DNA of 64,000 nt from Isoetes taiwanensis (GCA_021234155.1 JAJEKV010000653.1:1-64000); one strand, 5' to 3'; positions 21,784-34,799 are shown, counted from the first letter of the stretch. The notes: generated from the letters alone by a model not told the origin. Numbers and translations: made by a program.

Positions 21784-22549
21784 TTCGGAAAGGGGGACCA
21801 TAGAAACAAATGAGTTTTTTTGCCCCTTTCCTATATCCCACAGCGCACCCGACAAACCAGAAGATATTGAAGTTAAAATTGTATCTAAAGTGATGTATTG
21901 CAGAGAAGTAGATCCCACCATCAAGTATGATGTAACATAGCAATACCTTATGGACAATGTCAATGGCTCCAGATATTTCGTGTCCACGTTGTTGGGGGTC
22001 TGGACACTGATACAACCTATATGATTGTGGTTTTCCAAATTTTTGAGATGATCATCCATTTCACAGGCAATCTATACATTCAATTCTAATGCCATGTGTT
22101 GTAGTTTGGCCTGCACCATCTCATCGAAAGTACATAAAAATTGCCTTTATGTAAATTCCAGACAATCCAAAAAAACTAATACTCCCTCAATCTACAACCT
22201 TCAACAGGCTTAATCCAAAATAATGAAAGAAGTAAATAGCCAATACTAGTGAAATTAAGTAATACTAATGAATAAACAAATACCTATCAACAAAAAGTTA
22301 AAAGAAGAATATTAATGTGCCATGATTTGAGGTGCCTCTATGCAAGCTTTAGCTCCATCCTCTTTCTCTCCATGCAATCATTTCCATCATTTGTTGTTGT
22401 AGCTCCCATGTATCACCTAAAACTAATCTATGGCGGGACTAATGATCCAATTGTCCAAGAACTCCTACCAGGAGCCCTGACAACTTTATTTAAATATTTG
22501 TATGCTTTCTAGCAAAATTAGTGCCCTGACACCTTGAAAATTAGGATTG
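21784..22549. other. No recognisable gene
   Basis: AT-rich sequence without supported features. Confidence 0.5.
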
Positions 22550-24600
22550 GTATCTGAAAATTAGGATTGGTATCGTGGAGGGATTTGGTGCTCGTAGGGC
22601 ACCGGTCCCTCCATGATAAACATGGCTCGGTTATCCGAGAGGGGGATGTCATCATGGGCCTCTGGCCCTAGCTAATGGGAAGGCGGCAGATTTAGATGGC
22701 ATGCGGGCAGAGCTTACGAAATAAAATTTGGGCCTCCACCGTGCCCATTCTCCGCGGCATTGTTCAATAAAGCATTGCGAGAAGGCTTCCCACGCAATGG
22801 ACCACTAGTAGAGTAGTGCCCATATACAAGGCGGGGACCCTCAATGTCCGGCCAACTACCGCACTATTATGGTCACTCTCTCTTTGCAAAAGCTGTATGG
22901 CATCCTTGAGCGGCGTGGGTGACAATATGGGCGAGGAAGCGAGGGTCGAAAGCTCTTACACAGGCAGGTTTTCGGCCCAGACATTCCACCATTGATCATA
23001 TCTTCACTCTGCGCACATTGATTGAAGATAGCAGGAATCGCCGGCAGAACCTGTACTGTTGTTTCGTGGATTTTGCAAAGGCATTCGACCACGATTACCC
23101 GCAATAAGCTATGGGGCAGATTGCGGCGGGGACCCCCGGACTTGCGAGAATGCAATTATATAGATTTGTCTGACGAGGCATGCTCGGGCCGTATCACATC
23201 GGCGACCAGTGGTGACCCGGTAGCATTGGAGTGCGTCAGGGTTGCCCCCTCTCCCCCACACTCTTTGGCCTGTACATTGATCAGTTGGAAGATTGGCTCT
23301 CTGAGCATGGAGGTGCGGGCGCACATATCATGCATCACACAATCCGGCAACTCATATATGCTGACGATGTCAACCTCATGGCCTATACCGGAAGACATGC
23401 AACGCCACCGGATGCTCTTGACACTTTTGCCAATTCATTTGGCATGCAAGTTAACTTGGCCAAAACTAGGTGCCGCTAGTTGCATCATCCGTCGACCCAA
23501 GGCTTCCCACATTCACTTAGAGGTGGGGAGGTAGAGGTGGCTCCGACCTACAAGTACTAGGGATTGAGTTCTCAACTACCACCCATTGGGATGCGGCTAT
23601 CGGGTTGCGGGTCACTGCGGGTTGGAAAGCACTATATGCCATGCGAGAAAATGACCACAAGGCGAGTTGTATGCACAGGGTCACCGATCCACATTTGTTT
23701 TGGGCCTTGGTTGAGCGGCCCTTTTGTATGGGGCAGAAGTTTGGGGTCGGTGATATCCCTCAACACCGGAATGACCTCGGCGGTCGCGAAGGCCTTCTTG
23801 GCACGGGCCACAGGGGGTGAAGTCCCATTCCGTGCTCAGATCCTACTCCGAGGAGGCAGGATTTCTACCCCTTCAGCGGCCGCATTGGAACGCCATATCG
23901 TTTACTTCCAAAAGGTGGTCGCTATGGCTGATACACGCTTACCCGCTTTTGCTTTGCCCACGGCAATGGGTCCCTAGCGCCTGAAATCTGGCTGGAAAGA
24001 CAAGCGGGCTCGGTGGTTCTCACTTGTTGGGGTGTGCGAGGCAAATAGATGTGTCCAGTCGGGGACAAAGAAAGATCGCGAGGCACTTAAACTATACCTT
24101 GATGCTACTTTCCTTCGCGCAGTGTGGGATGCGGAGGCTCGACACATGTTAAGGCGGCACACTATCGTGACAAGTCAATCCCTAGGCTCACAAGAGGCCC
24201 ACACCGATGCTTGTACACCCGGCTACCCATGAAGAAACGCGGGCTTATAGCTTCCATTCATGCGGGGGCACATCGCCTCCGCATTGAAGCGAGGCGTTGG
24301 GCTCGTGAAAGCACGGGAGCAAAGGCTTTGCCAATGTTGCCACCGTAGGCGATTGAGGATGAATGTCATGCCCTCGGACCTGCCCGGCATTTGCCCATAT
24401 CAAAGGCGATATGTTCGATTACTAGTGGCTACTGGCGTCGGTGGGTTGGCCAGCTTGTGAGGTTATGGTTGCATCGATTATGCAAGGTTTTTATAAAACC
24501 TTCTGAGGCCGGGGTTTTTAATCGCTAAGGCTCTGCTTTTGTTTTTAGCCAAAACTGGCGTCATTCTATTCTCTATTCTATTACCTGCAATATAGGTTAC
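22550..24600 (+). mobile_element. LINE family 2: degraded reverse transcriptase and C-terminal region
   Basis: Plus-strand pieces in order: 22920-23107 with AGFRPRHSTIDHIFTLRTLI and CCFVDFAKAFD (RT finger/palm); 23225-23479 with RQGCPLSPTLFGLYIDQLED and IRQLIYADDVNLMA, which holds the catalytic YADD. After several frameshifts comes the post-RT region, 23870-24460, with a LRIEARRWARES-like segment and a C--CC motif (LCQCCHRR). The domain order and FVDF-KAFD/YADD are diagnostic of a non-LTR RT. The start is 5'-truncated or unrecognisable. The 3' UTR has a GGGGTTTTTAATCGC block. The same C-terminal region recurs inverted at 60.4-60.6 kb. Confidence 0.85.
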
Positions 24601-25105
24601 AATTTAAAACAAGCATTTCTAGAAAGACATCTAATAAATGTAACATGCATCCCATAAAAAAGAAACAATTAAGCCAGGATTGCAAAAAAAGAGTTTTAAA
24701 CATTTTTTTCAACTTAAAAAATAACACTTTTAGAAAAGTGAGATGTCAACAACAACATCATTAAATGTCAAAAGGAAGATCTTACGAAGAAAAGAGGTCC
24801 TGCAAAAACAAACCTTTTATCATCAGAGCTTGTTAGATATGAAAAACATACTGCAAAACTAACGTACGAAGTATGAAGGCTATGGACCCATGGCAATGCA
24901 AAATACTCACTTTTCTTAAGGTCCTCATGTTAAAAGAAATGTACTTCTGGAGGTTCTCGGAAGGAGATACTCAATTTGAAGTATCTAACATCAACAAAAA
25001 ATGTACTCTGCTTTCCATGCGCAACTATGGTGCACTTTATGTGGCACATTCCAAACAACTCCAGAGAAAGAAAACGACCACAACTCTTGAAATCTTTCAA
25101 CAATT
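24601..25105. other. No recognisable gene
   Basis: AT-rich sequence without supported features. Confidence 0.5.
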
Positions 25106-25267
25106 GTTTATATTTTCCAGCTATAGAGCATATGTAAATGTACATGGAGCTTACCAAGTCTCCACTTCCCCGAACTAAAAGCCATTGTTAATATTTTCCA
25201 GCAATGAAGCATATGTAAATGTACATGGAGCTTACCAAGTCTCCACTTCCCCAAACTAAAAGCCATT
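25106..25267. repeat. Tandem duplication, 81-bp unit x2
   Basis: Two nearly identical units (TATTTTCCAGC at 25111 and again at 25192), both containing CATGGAGCTTACCAAGTCTC. Confidence 0.92.
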
Positions 25268-25489
25268 GTTAATCTTTATAAAAATACGTGTTGGTTTCAG
25301 TAACAATAAATGTGTCTTCCATTGGCGTTAGCTTTTCCTTACAAAATTTCATCTTGAAAAGCTGCGTAAGCCCCGAACCACCAACATCATCCCTTTCAGT
25401 TTCATTCCTCCTGCAATGCCATAAACAAGAGATTAGAAAAACAATGTAGTACATCTAACTAAAAACATATGTTCTATTAAAGAGTTGTT

Positions 25490-27182
25490 TGTCTATGACG
25501 TTATAGACATCTTAATATTTTTTAAATAAAAATGCTCCAAGAAATATTCTTGCACAAGACAATCCTAAATCCTCAAACAAAAAAGGCAAGAAATTGATTA
25601 ATTAGACAGCTATACGCTATAGAAAAAAGTAGTCTCTAATGTCAAGGCACAAGACAGTCTTAAAAATTATTCAACCTCAGACCATAGTACTAAATTGTAC
25701 TGTGTTTACAGCATCGTGGCTAAAGCCTTTTCAAAACATGATATGCCTACGTTGTCATAGCACAAGACATTAAAATATGTACACGTGTTTTAGAATTAAC
25801 ATGTTATTCTGCCTATGCCGTCATAGCTCAAGACGTTGATATGCGCACATACCTTTTTTAAAATATGCTCCCCCTATGGCATCATGGCACAAGACAGAAA
25901 TACGCAGACGCCTTTTTAAAAACAAGCTACGCCTATGCCGTCATAGCACAAGACATTGAAATATGCACACGAGGTTTAATCTATACCAGTTAAAAGCCAA
26001 TATTCAAAACATACAAAGACAGCACAACACAAAGTCACAAACAAACATCCAATCTATGCAGTCATAACATAAGAGCTTACGAAATCAGACTAAAAACTAA
26101 GAACATTAACAAAAAAATCAATATAAAGGGCGTTAAAACATGTCTGCAAAGAGTGGAATATATCTCGAAATGTAGAAAAAAACCTACCTAGAAATTAACT
26201 GAAATGCAAGAAAAATGGTAAATAATTTACCAGGTTCCAGCTATAATTTTGTGCTATGCAGTTTCTTGTAGACAAACATTGAATTTGCAAAAAGAACCAG
26301 ACTCCTAAGGCACAACGAGGTGCTCCGTGTAATTCCTGATGCATCTGAATGAGAAGTTATTTTCTTCAAGTACTAATCTGATTGACTACTTCATCACTTG
26401 CCAGAAGAGTGTGCATGGCAACAAAATATGGCAGATGGCTCTTGCTATGCCGTCATAGCAAACCGAAGTGTTAGAAATTTCTGTCAATTCATTTCTGCCA
26501 TGCCGTCATCTGTCAATTTGATTCATCTGCTATGCCATCTTCTGTTATGCTTTAGCTAAATTGACATGTTGCTATGCCTGGCTATGCCTTATGCTAAATT
26601 TACCTGCCTCATGCTGAATCGATCTGCAATTCCATGCCTCATTATCAATTCGGTTTGCTATGTTATGCCTCCTCTGCCAAATTAATTTATAAGTCTTCTG
26701 ATATGCCTTTTTCTGAATCTACCTGCTGCTATGCTTGGCTATCTTAATCGACCTGTCTTATGACGAATCGAACTCCTATGCCTTATACTTACCCTGGTAA
26801 ATCGGCCTATTGAATCGCCCTTGTGAACCTCTTCTGCTGAATCGACATGTTCATGAGCTCATCTGCCTTATACTCTGGTAAATTGGCCTGTTGAACCGCT
26901 CTTGTGAAGCGCTTCTGCTGAATCGAAATGTTCATGAGCTTCTGCCCTACTCAAAATCGTCTTTCTCTATGCCATCATAGCATCACTGCCTTATGCCAAA
27001 AAAAAAAAAATTTGCCATGCCGTCATAGGCTCACTACTTTTCTAAAAAAATTGTGTCTATGATATCATAGACATCACGCACTTTTAAAGAATTGGTCCCT
27101 AACGCAATGCTTAACGCATATTGTGGTCACTAATATTCTTTGTACATTAAGCAGTAATATCCCATTCTTATTAGTTGTAGTG
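25490..27182. mobile_element. CACTA-like transposon, right subterminal region
   Basis: The motif CTATGCCGTCATAG and close variants occur at about 25492, 25746, 25811, 25870, 25930, 26051, 26442, 26499, 26965, 27013 and 27055. Four are followed by CACAAGACA or similar. Dense subterminal copies of a CTATGAYGGCATAG-type motif are usual in plant En/Spm (CACTA) elements, where they bind transposase. The array ends at ...TTAGTTGTAGTG (27182), whose reverse complement begins CACTACAAC as CACTA ends do. The flank is TTA. I found no matching left CACTA terminus, so the left limit is only where the motif array starts. One more motif copy lies outside at about 27569. Confidence 0.6.
26791..26945. repeat. 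Tandem duplication, 81-bp unit x2
   Basis: CTCTGGTAAATTGGCCT... through ...CGAAATGTTCATGAGC is present at 26791-26871 and 26872-26945 with about 10% difference. It lies inside the CACTA-like subterminal region. Confidence 0.85.
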
Positions 27183-28205
27183 TTAATATAATATATAATA
27201 TCAAATAATATTATAATATTAAGCAAAATAATATACGTTGTAGTCATTTAATATTTTTATTTTGTTTGCTCCTTCTTTATTTAAAATTTTTACTTTATTT
27301 GTTGCTTCTTTGTTAGGTGTTATTAGGTGATGAAGAGGGTTCTTCTAGCTCCTCAAGCGAAAATGGAACCTCCAAATCTAAATGAAATTGAAGGGATTGA
27401 TGGAGTACGATGATATGCCAGATTCTACTCTAGTTGCTGCTCGAAAACTTTTGTTGTAGTCATCTTTTGTATGTTGTTTAGAGTTTCTAAATGCCTAGTT
27501 GATGCTCTTTTATATTCTCCTCAATTTTGTACTCAAGAGGTCCTCAATTATTTTTTGTGTATTCAATGTGCTATGCCGTCATAAGCTCACTTCATTTTTC
27601 CCATACAAACATTGTGTTTGAGAACCTTGTTTTGCTTTTTTCAAAGATGTAAATTGAGTTATGCAAGCACATGCATTAATAATATCTCCTTATAATATTT
27701 CTGAGCTACCTCATTTCTATACTCTTTTAGCTATGTGCTTTTATGGGGGGGACAAGTTTTTTTTATAAAAAAATTAGTAGGAAGACTGCTAAAATGAAGG
27801 TTAGTTTTTAAAACGTTATCCTTTTTTTGGTTTCAACCACCCTAAAATGGCACCACAATCTTAGAAATAAAGGCATTTTTTATAGTTTGACCCCAAAACT
27901 AGCATAATTTTAAAGAATATTTGGGAATCTTTTTTTATTAGTGCAACTGCAGGTCATTAGTGCAATTGCTAGGTCACCTTGTTAAGAAGATCAATGGGCT
28001 ACAAAGCAAATGGAACATTAGATGGAAATGCCTAGATTCACAAATAAATCCTCCTATCAAAAGCATACGTTTTTTTTATTCTGTTAGCTCTGCATACAAA
28101 AGAAACAACATCAGAATTTAACATCAAAGTTTAAAAAGGAATCTAAAGCTTGCATTTGCTTTTCAGTGCTCTTCAAGATGAGGATAACTCATGCAAGAAT
28201 TGATC
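27183..28205. other. Mostly AT-rich; one exon-like piece
   Basis: 27316-27385 reads as an acidic, serine-rich C terminus (GDEEGSSSSSSENG then stop) directly after TTGTTAG, like a 3' splice site. It may be the last exon of a transposon gene. Nothing else is supported. Confidence 0.3.
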
Positions 28206-28211
28206 ACAAGG

Positions 28212-28328
28212 TTTTTTTTTTTTTTGAAGAACGTGATTTAATTCATATTATACACTCAAAATATTACAAAGTACTTCCAGAAGTAAGAAATGTCCCAGAA
28301 GCATCAATCACTTTTAGATGATCACTCC
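28212..28328 (-). mobile_element. Second copy of the short non-LTR element, inverted
   Basis: Begins with a T run (28212-28225) and, read on the minus strand, matches 16655-16757 over about 105 bp with roughly five differences, ending GTTCTTC plus poly(A). A target duplication was not found here. Confidence 0.82.
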
Positions 28329-30640
28329 ACACATTTTTTGAGCTCTTGAAGCCCTATTTATACCTGCACTGCACCAAAGATTGCTTGCATTGAAGGATGC
28401 AAGCAAGAAAACAATGCATCAAAGGCTATAGGGTAGCCATGTCAATGATTCATTCGGTGATGTCAATGATCCAAGGTTCGTTTGCATCTCAACTCATGGC
28501 AAAGAGGCACCAAAACGATGAAGGGCCACCGAATTCTGGAGGGAAACATGGCTGGAGGCGCCAAATACAGAATCACATGAATTCTAATGGTCGTTAATGT
28601 CGTGAACTCCATAAAAATCCATGGTATATAAGCCCCATAAGGCAAAGAAACGAGGGTCGTGAATGCAAATTTGATAATATGGTGTTGATGGACTATGTGT
28701 AGAAGCTGGTATTGATGTGCCTATGAGCAGAGTTTTGATTCATTTGCAGGCCCACAATATAAATTTCTTGGAATACCATGAGCCTATGAGCAGAGTGGTG
28801 ATTCATTTGCGGCATCAAAATGCTTCTAATTCAAAATTTATTGGATTACATTCTTCAATGTTCCATGGCCTTCAGTTATCTACATTGGTTTCTAAATTTG
28901 CACTATAACAGTGGATGGAAAGATGGAAAACAAGCTTCAATATACTGACCATTGGAAGAGTATCTCCAGCATTAGTTCTACTAACACAGACCATTGATAT
29001 ACCAGGTAAAGAACTATGGAGCATTGTCTTCGCTAAAGACCCTTGTCCACATAAGTGCCTTGTGAGTGAAGCACAATGCTTATTCAAGGTGCGGATAATG
29101 TTGTAAAAGGATTATTCTTTTTCCCATGCTTGGATGTTTGCACATAAGATATTAAATATACCAATTGACAATAAAATTTGTTGTGGTGGGCTTTGGTTTA
29201 TCCTTAATAGTGTTGGTGCCTACAAAGGACACAAATTGTGTTAACCTACAAAAATCCAAAACATGGCGCCTTGTCGCTTAAACATAAAGGTTGAGTTACC
29301 TTTGCTTTGCGGGACGATATTGCAACCAAAGTTTTAAACCCCATTCATTGTATAATTGGGAAATTTCCTTCTAGCCTTAGGATGAACAACACCTAATGCT
29401 CCTCAGCGCATTTTCGCATGCCCAAAAAAGCACTCAAACACTGCGGATCTCTTGAGAGATGGTGGAGAAAAGAACTATTATGCTCCACCGTTTTTCACTT
29501 GTAATACCATCTTAGATAGGCTATTTACAAATGTAAAAGCGATAAAACATCTCGAAGTTTTTGAAAAGACGCTTGGTTGGGATTTGTGTGCATATGCATA
29601 TTCGAACATAGTAAGATACTAGAGTCTAAACAATGCCATCCTCAACCTCGGAACCAACGCCCTAGCTTTTTTTTTTTCCTTCTTCAAACACCTATATCTT
29701 GACCCTTCGTATGCATCCATCGCCTCAATACCTAGCTTGCCGGATCTCTCAGAGTCGAGTTCTCCCAATGGTGCAGAACAAACCGCATAACGAAGGGATG
29801 AAAATAGGTTAAAAATTGAGCAATAGGAGATGGCGCATAGACTATCCTCTCATTTCTCCATCGATTATTATATATAGATCTTGCAAGATTTCCTAGGTAT
29901 CTTGGTGATATTGTGATATCTTGAATATTTCCTAGGTGCAACCATGAGAATATTGTTATTGTGGTTCACGTTCAAATCTTGTATTTACAAGATGTGTATT
30001 ATTAAAAATATTCATGCATCTCTCACTTTGGGGATTTTCTTACAAACCTGCATTTTTTTGACCTCAAACCTGCATTTCTTCGACCTCAAACCTGCATTTT
30101 TCACTCTGAGCTGCCTATATATCCTTCAGTGCCTATTATATCGCGCGGCGGTGGCATTCTTGAAGAATAAATCATAAACTCTTTTGCATCGTGGCGGGCA
30201 AAATAATCAGTAAGGGCCTTTATCCACGCTTTTGAATGCTTTTGTTCTTTTTTGTGTTTGCACAGGTATTCAGTAAGTTAATCAAGGAACCCACATTCTC
30301 CACCCACATTATTATCACAGCTTGGAGAAGGAAAAGCTAGCCTATGGGAGAAAAATCCAAGTTGGGCATGAAGAACTCCAATTTCTTAACCAGACCTTAA
30401 TCCTTTTAGCCCCGAATAATGCAAAGATCACGGCTTTTTTTTCCATCTTTGCTTGAGAATAAATCCAAGTGGAACTCAAGCTATTCTTATGCAGAAAGCA
30501 AGCAAACCTGGCCTGTAAAGCCCCAACTATTCCTGGATTAGATCTTATTATCTCAGAATCTGCGATCAATATGGCGTCTTGCTCTTTTTGAGACTCGTTG
30601 GTGGTCTACTGACTCTACCCTTAGCTGACATCTAGCAAGG
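28329..30640. other. No recognisable gene; two small repeats
   Basis: CCTATGAGCAGAGTKKTGATTC is repeated at about 28719 and 28786. A 22-bp unit, CAAACCTGCATTTTTTTGACCT, occurs three times at 30043-30108. No coding region is supported. Confidence 0.5.
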
Positions 30641-30649
30641 TAAATCTAG

Positions 30650-32450
30650 ATGTCGCATGCAAGCTGGTATTAGCCTGGATAGCGAATGATGTCAATAGAG
30701 AGAGATAGTTCGTAATTTACTAGTTTGTCAATCACTGGACTGTAAGCTGCTTCCTACAAATATAAGGTATGTCTCATTTCTCATACATGTCGAATTTATT
30801 TTTTTCATCTGATTGGAATCATTAGAGTTTTTTTGGGATCACTTATTGTCCCAAGCTCGATGCCCGACATGGAAATCATGCGGCCAATGAGAATGAGTCT
30901 GGGCTTTTCTTCATCCATGCCTCCCTTCCCATGCGGAGCGTCGTCAAGGTGCAGGTTAGGCATTATCCTTACCTACCTGCCGGAGGTTGATTGGGGGAAG
31001 TAATAATTACAAATTATTCATACTGAATTACCGCCCAAATGTTGGGGTGTCTATAAGTACCCCCTCCCCTCCTCAAGCGGCTCTTCTTTTTCGTCTCTCC
31101 ATCGAGGGTTTGCTAATGCTTTCAATCCTTCTAGTTTGCGAGCTCATCGATTCGGGACTGTTTGATCTAATTAATTTGCGGTTCATTTCGGATGGCGATT
31201 ACCTGCATCACGGTGAGAACGATTTGGCTGCTTCAATATATTTCTTGGGAGCCGTGACAATCCGGCCGCCACTCGGAGGTGATCAAAGGCAGGAGAAATG
31301 TTATTTCAAGTCATTGGAAGGCTATTGTTGTCCGGGTTCGAGGTGAGAGGGGAAGTATATATCAAGGTCGGACACCTATACACAATCGGCGGACATGAGA
31401 AAAGAAAAAGATAAGATCTCGACGTAATTTCCTGAGCTTCGTGCTAATTGTGAGTTTCATTATATCTGTGCTAATCCGTCATTCATTATATTTTGAAGAA
31501 ATCAACTAATTGGGTTTACGGTATCTCGAGGCTCTGTATTTCCGATGTCTTTGGACACGGAACCATCGAAGTTCTATCACAAGCATCTTCCATGCTTTCT
31601 ATTATGATATTGGATCCTTGCTTTTTGAAGGTCAAGCGAAGTGCAGTACAAGGAAAGGGGATTTGGTTCTTAAAATATGAGTATTATCCTCGGAAAGGCA
31701 AAATTGTGGACTTACCATTGCCCCCATTATCACAGCTTAGTTCTGCCCAATGGATTCAGTTCTGTTGTTTCTTGCCAAGCTGAAATTGTCACGGGGAAAT
31801 TTTCGGTGCTTTGAAGGAGAAAGGTGGAGTGCGTGGACACGCGTGAAAGTAAATGTACCCATCGATATGTTTATTACCTTGTTTAAGAATGTCGAGAATG
31901 TCAAGAAGACTTCAAAAATGTTTCTTTGTAAGTGATTGTCGGTTGTTTACGGATGACATTTTATGTGATGAATGGTCATCCGTGCATGAAGGAGTTGAGA
32001 AGGTACGGTCGCGAGGATAAAGAAAGAAAGCGTTGAATCGGTATTGTATTCGAGAAAGCAAACAATTTACATTACCTTCAAATACTGAGAAGATGGAGGG
32101 AAGTAAAAGAAGGGAAGCGGATGGGCGTGGGTTCAGTGGAACAAGACGATGCTGATGGTACCCATTCTGCGGTCATTGACATTGCTATCTTCAAAAGTGG
32201 TCAATTGTTTAAAACTTTAAAAGTCGAAGAAGCATGGTCTTTATTTGATGTAAGAATTATTTTGGAATCAGAATGTGACTTAAACGTCTTCCATTTTTTG
32301 GTGGATGGTGTCAAGGTAGGAAAACGTAGGGAAGAATTGTATACAACAAAGCTCTGTATGCCTCCTGTTGTACTTTCTTTAAGTGAAAATAGTTAAACAA
32401 ATAAATAACAATGGTATTCTTGGGTTCAAATCCGGTGTTGTTTGGCCAAT
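30650..32450 (+). other. Unclassified region with plus-strand open pieces
   Basis: Three short plus-strand open frames (30987-31346, 31493-31783, 32121-32396) have coding-like composition but no family I recognise. A TATA-like CTATAAGTACCCCC sits at about 31050. The frames are separated by stops. They precede the first palindrome array and may belong to the same element. Confidence 0.25.
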
Positions 32451-32472
32451 AACTTATATCCTTTTGCAAAGA

Positions 32473-32622
32473 TAGCACCGTGGCCCCCGTGTGAAACATG
32501 TGGAGTTCGTGTAATCGTGTTGTGTAGTTTATACCCCGTGGCCGCGGTGTAGTATGTTTCTGATTAACATAAATTTGGCCTTTTTTTGGCCAAAATATAT
32601 ACCGCGTAGTACGCAGTGCGAA
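32473..32622. repeat. Palindrome array I (3 degenerate units)
   Basis: Units near 32473 (GCACCGTGGCCCCCGTGTGAA), 32531 (CCCCGTGGCCGCGGTG) and 32601 (ACCGCGTAGTACGCAGTGCGAA, of which 20 bp are palindromic) are degenerate versions of the TTCGCACCGTGG half-site palindrome. Spacings are 58 and about 66 bp. Between units 2 and 3 lies a TTTGGCC/GGCCAAA hairpin with a T6 loop. Confidence 0.7.
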
Positions 32623-32699
32623 TACCTATTGTTGTCTTTGCCGTTTATATTTGTTTCGACACGTGTACGGTGCGACATATTTCGTCGGGACACTTAAGA

Positions 32700-34320
32700 C
32701 ATTTTAATTTAGCGTCGTCGGCTTTCGCGAGCACTTACTTTTAAGCGTCGGGTTTTTATTGCACTAAAAGGCGCTACAATTCCGCAATGTCAAAGCGGCG
32801 GTCGAGAAAGCAGGAGCGATTCAGGCATGGTATGACCAGATCGTCGGGAAGGAAGCGAGTATCTATTTTGTCACACCCGGATGAGTTAAGCTCCAACGGC
32901 ACGAAAACCGGTAGGCGCCCTTTGTAGTCTACAATAACTACGCCCCTAGCGGTAGATATAATCTTTGAGGCTAACAAACACATTGGCGTGTATGGTCGGT
33001 ACATTCATGGTTTCATGGCCGTGTGGCGGCAGCGTCCTTCTCCCTCATTTGGGAAGATTGTATTGAGTCTAAAGTCCTTTAACGAAGCTTTTTTCCCAAA
33101 GGTGACCAAGATAAGGTTGAAGGTCGTTCAAGAGCGCCCAGAGACTTATGTGAGAAGGATGGGAAGGATAATTTATATCCGATTGACATCATGTTTTGCT
33201 ACTTACATGATATATCACGGTTCCACCAGATAGGGGGAAGAACCACGGTGAAGGCTATTGAGAACCTCGATCACTGTAGAGGTATTTGATCTGTGAGAGA
33301 AAGAGAAGGAACTGGTGGAAAAGCTTCGGCGAGGGCGAGGATGAAGAGCGTGAAGCGAGCATGAAGAGAATCTTGATAGATGGGGTGTCACGGAAGCCTT
33401 CCCAGTTAACATAGGAGGGAAGGACTATCTTCTTCTCACGATATATCTTCCATTCTTGGTTTGAGGGAAGATGAGGTCCTTGGACAAATCTATGCTTTTC
33501 GTTGTTGGTCTAGGCGACTTCATTGACTTGGCGAGGAAGTGCCTAGGGACTGCCACGATCTCTTAACCTATGATGGAACTTCAATAGCTCACGAGAATGC
33601 TTTTGATAGAGTTACGGAGATGGCGAAATGGGCTTGAAGGAAGTCTCGAAGTAAAGTTCGGCCGAGTACATCGGAAGCTAAAAAGATAGTGCAAAAGCAA
33701 GTATCAAAGAGCGAATCAAGCTCTTCAAGGTAGATCCATCAACATTTCTACCAAAGAGGTTATTGCATCGATGAAGTGGAGGTAAGCTACCATAAGTTTG
33801 CTTATTTTGTTAAGTGCCTAAGAACGATTGTTTATTTTGAGAGGATTTTTTTTTGTGGGCCGATTTTTGCGCCGGACATGACAGAGTTACCCTTGGCGAG
33901 AGATGCAAGTATAAGCCCACTATATGGGCTACCTTTATAAGGGAGAGATCGTTGTGTTCCATTCTAAGTACAACCCATATGGACCGAGAAGAGGTCTTGA
34001 AACTGAAGGCCCTCTCGTTGATTGGTAATCACATCCCATTATCGCCAATTCGATCGGTAGTGGTACATTGGGAGAGATATCGCCGGGCATATTTTTGGTG
34101 GCTTTAGTATGTATTCTATGGCTGCCAGTAGATTGCATTGGCCTTGTCGGCGTGGATAAGGCTACAATTCGACGACTTGGGAAGAGAGGGGCCCCGATTC
34201 CTCGCCTTATGTACTTTGTTGGATCTTTGGTGCGGGGAGTCCGAATTGGAAGAAGTCGAAGTGTCCGATGACTTACATGTTTCTAAGAAAATGAAGTTGT
34301 AACCATTGTCAATTAATGCA
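32700..34320 (+). other. Unclassified coding-like region between palindrome arrays I and II
   Basis: Plus-strand pieces such as GKIVLSLKSFNEAFFPKVTK (about 33050) and, around 33910-34110, two frames with ordered composition (YLYKGEIVVFHSKYNPYG; ERCKYKPTIWATFIRERS). Frames shift and stops intervene. I do not recognise a family. It is probably an internal part of the element carrying the arrays. Confidence 0.25.
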
Positions 34321-34402
34321 AAGACTTGTTTGAAATCTCTATTCTTGTTATATCGAACATAAACTTCAGTTTCATTTTAATTTGTTTTACGCTTCTATTT
34401 TA

Positions 34403-34602
34403 CTTGCACCGTGGCCACGGTGCGAAGACCGTGTTGTCCGTGCTTACAACTAACAAATATTCGCACCGTGGCCACGGTGCGAAATTGACTATTCCACATT
34501 CTGTGGAAAGGTCTATTTCGCACCGTCGCCACGGTGCGAAAATAGCAGTTCCAACGTCTTTGGAGTGTGCAATTTCGCACCGTGACTACACACACTGCGA
34601 AG
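34403..34602. repeat. Palindrome array II (4 units, exact 57-bp period)
   Basis: A 24-bp perfect palindrome, half-site TTCGCACCGTGG, occupies 34460-34483. Near-identical copies are at 34403-34426 and 34517-34540, and a decayed fourth at 34574-34602. Starts are exactly 57 bp apart. The 33-bp intervals are much less alike (roughly half identical between the last two). Because 57 is 19 codons, the plus strand stays open across it with a recurring HRGHGAK, and the minus strand with FRTVATVR. Confidence 0.92.
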
Positions 34603-34718
34603 AGAATGCTTATCTGAATTTAGAATCTACATGTAAGGAAAATGTCCAAGAGCTTTCCAAATTGAAATGTGCGGTAAATAGACGGATCACATGTATCACT
34701 TATGGTTACATACTTATA

Positions 34719-34780
34719 ACTCATATAAGAGGCATAGCATATACATAGAACTCATATAAGAGGCATAGCATACATGAATG
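34719..34780. repeat. Tandem duplication, 31-bp unit x2
   Basis: ACTCATATAAGAGGCATAGC occurs at 34719 and 34750. Confidence 0.85.
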
Positions 34781-34799
34781 AAGAAGCTCATTCGCGATC

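Noticed and set aside
31330-31345. B box GGGTTCGAGG suggesting a tRNA or SINE
   Set aside because: No A box 30-60 nt upstream and no cloverleaf.
34403-34602. CRISPR array
   Set aside because: Repeat (24 bp) and spacer (33 bp) sizes fit. However, the sequence is plant nuclear, spacers are partly alike, the repeat is fully palindromic and no cas gene is present.
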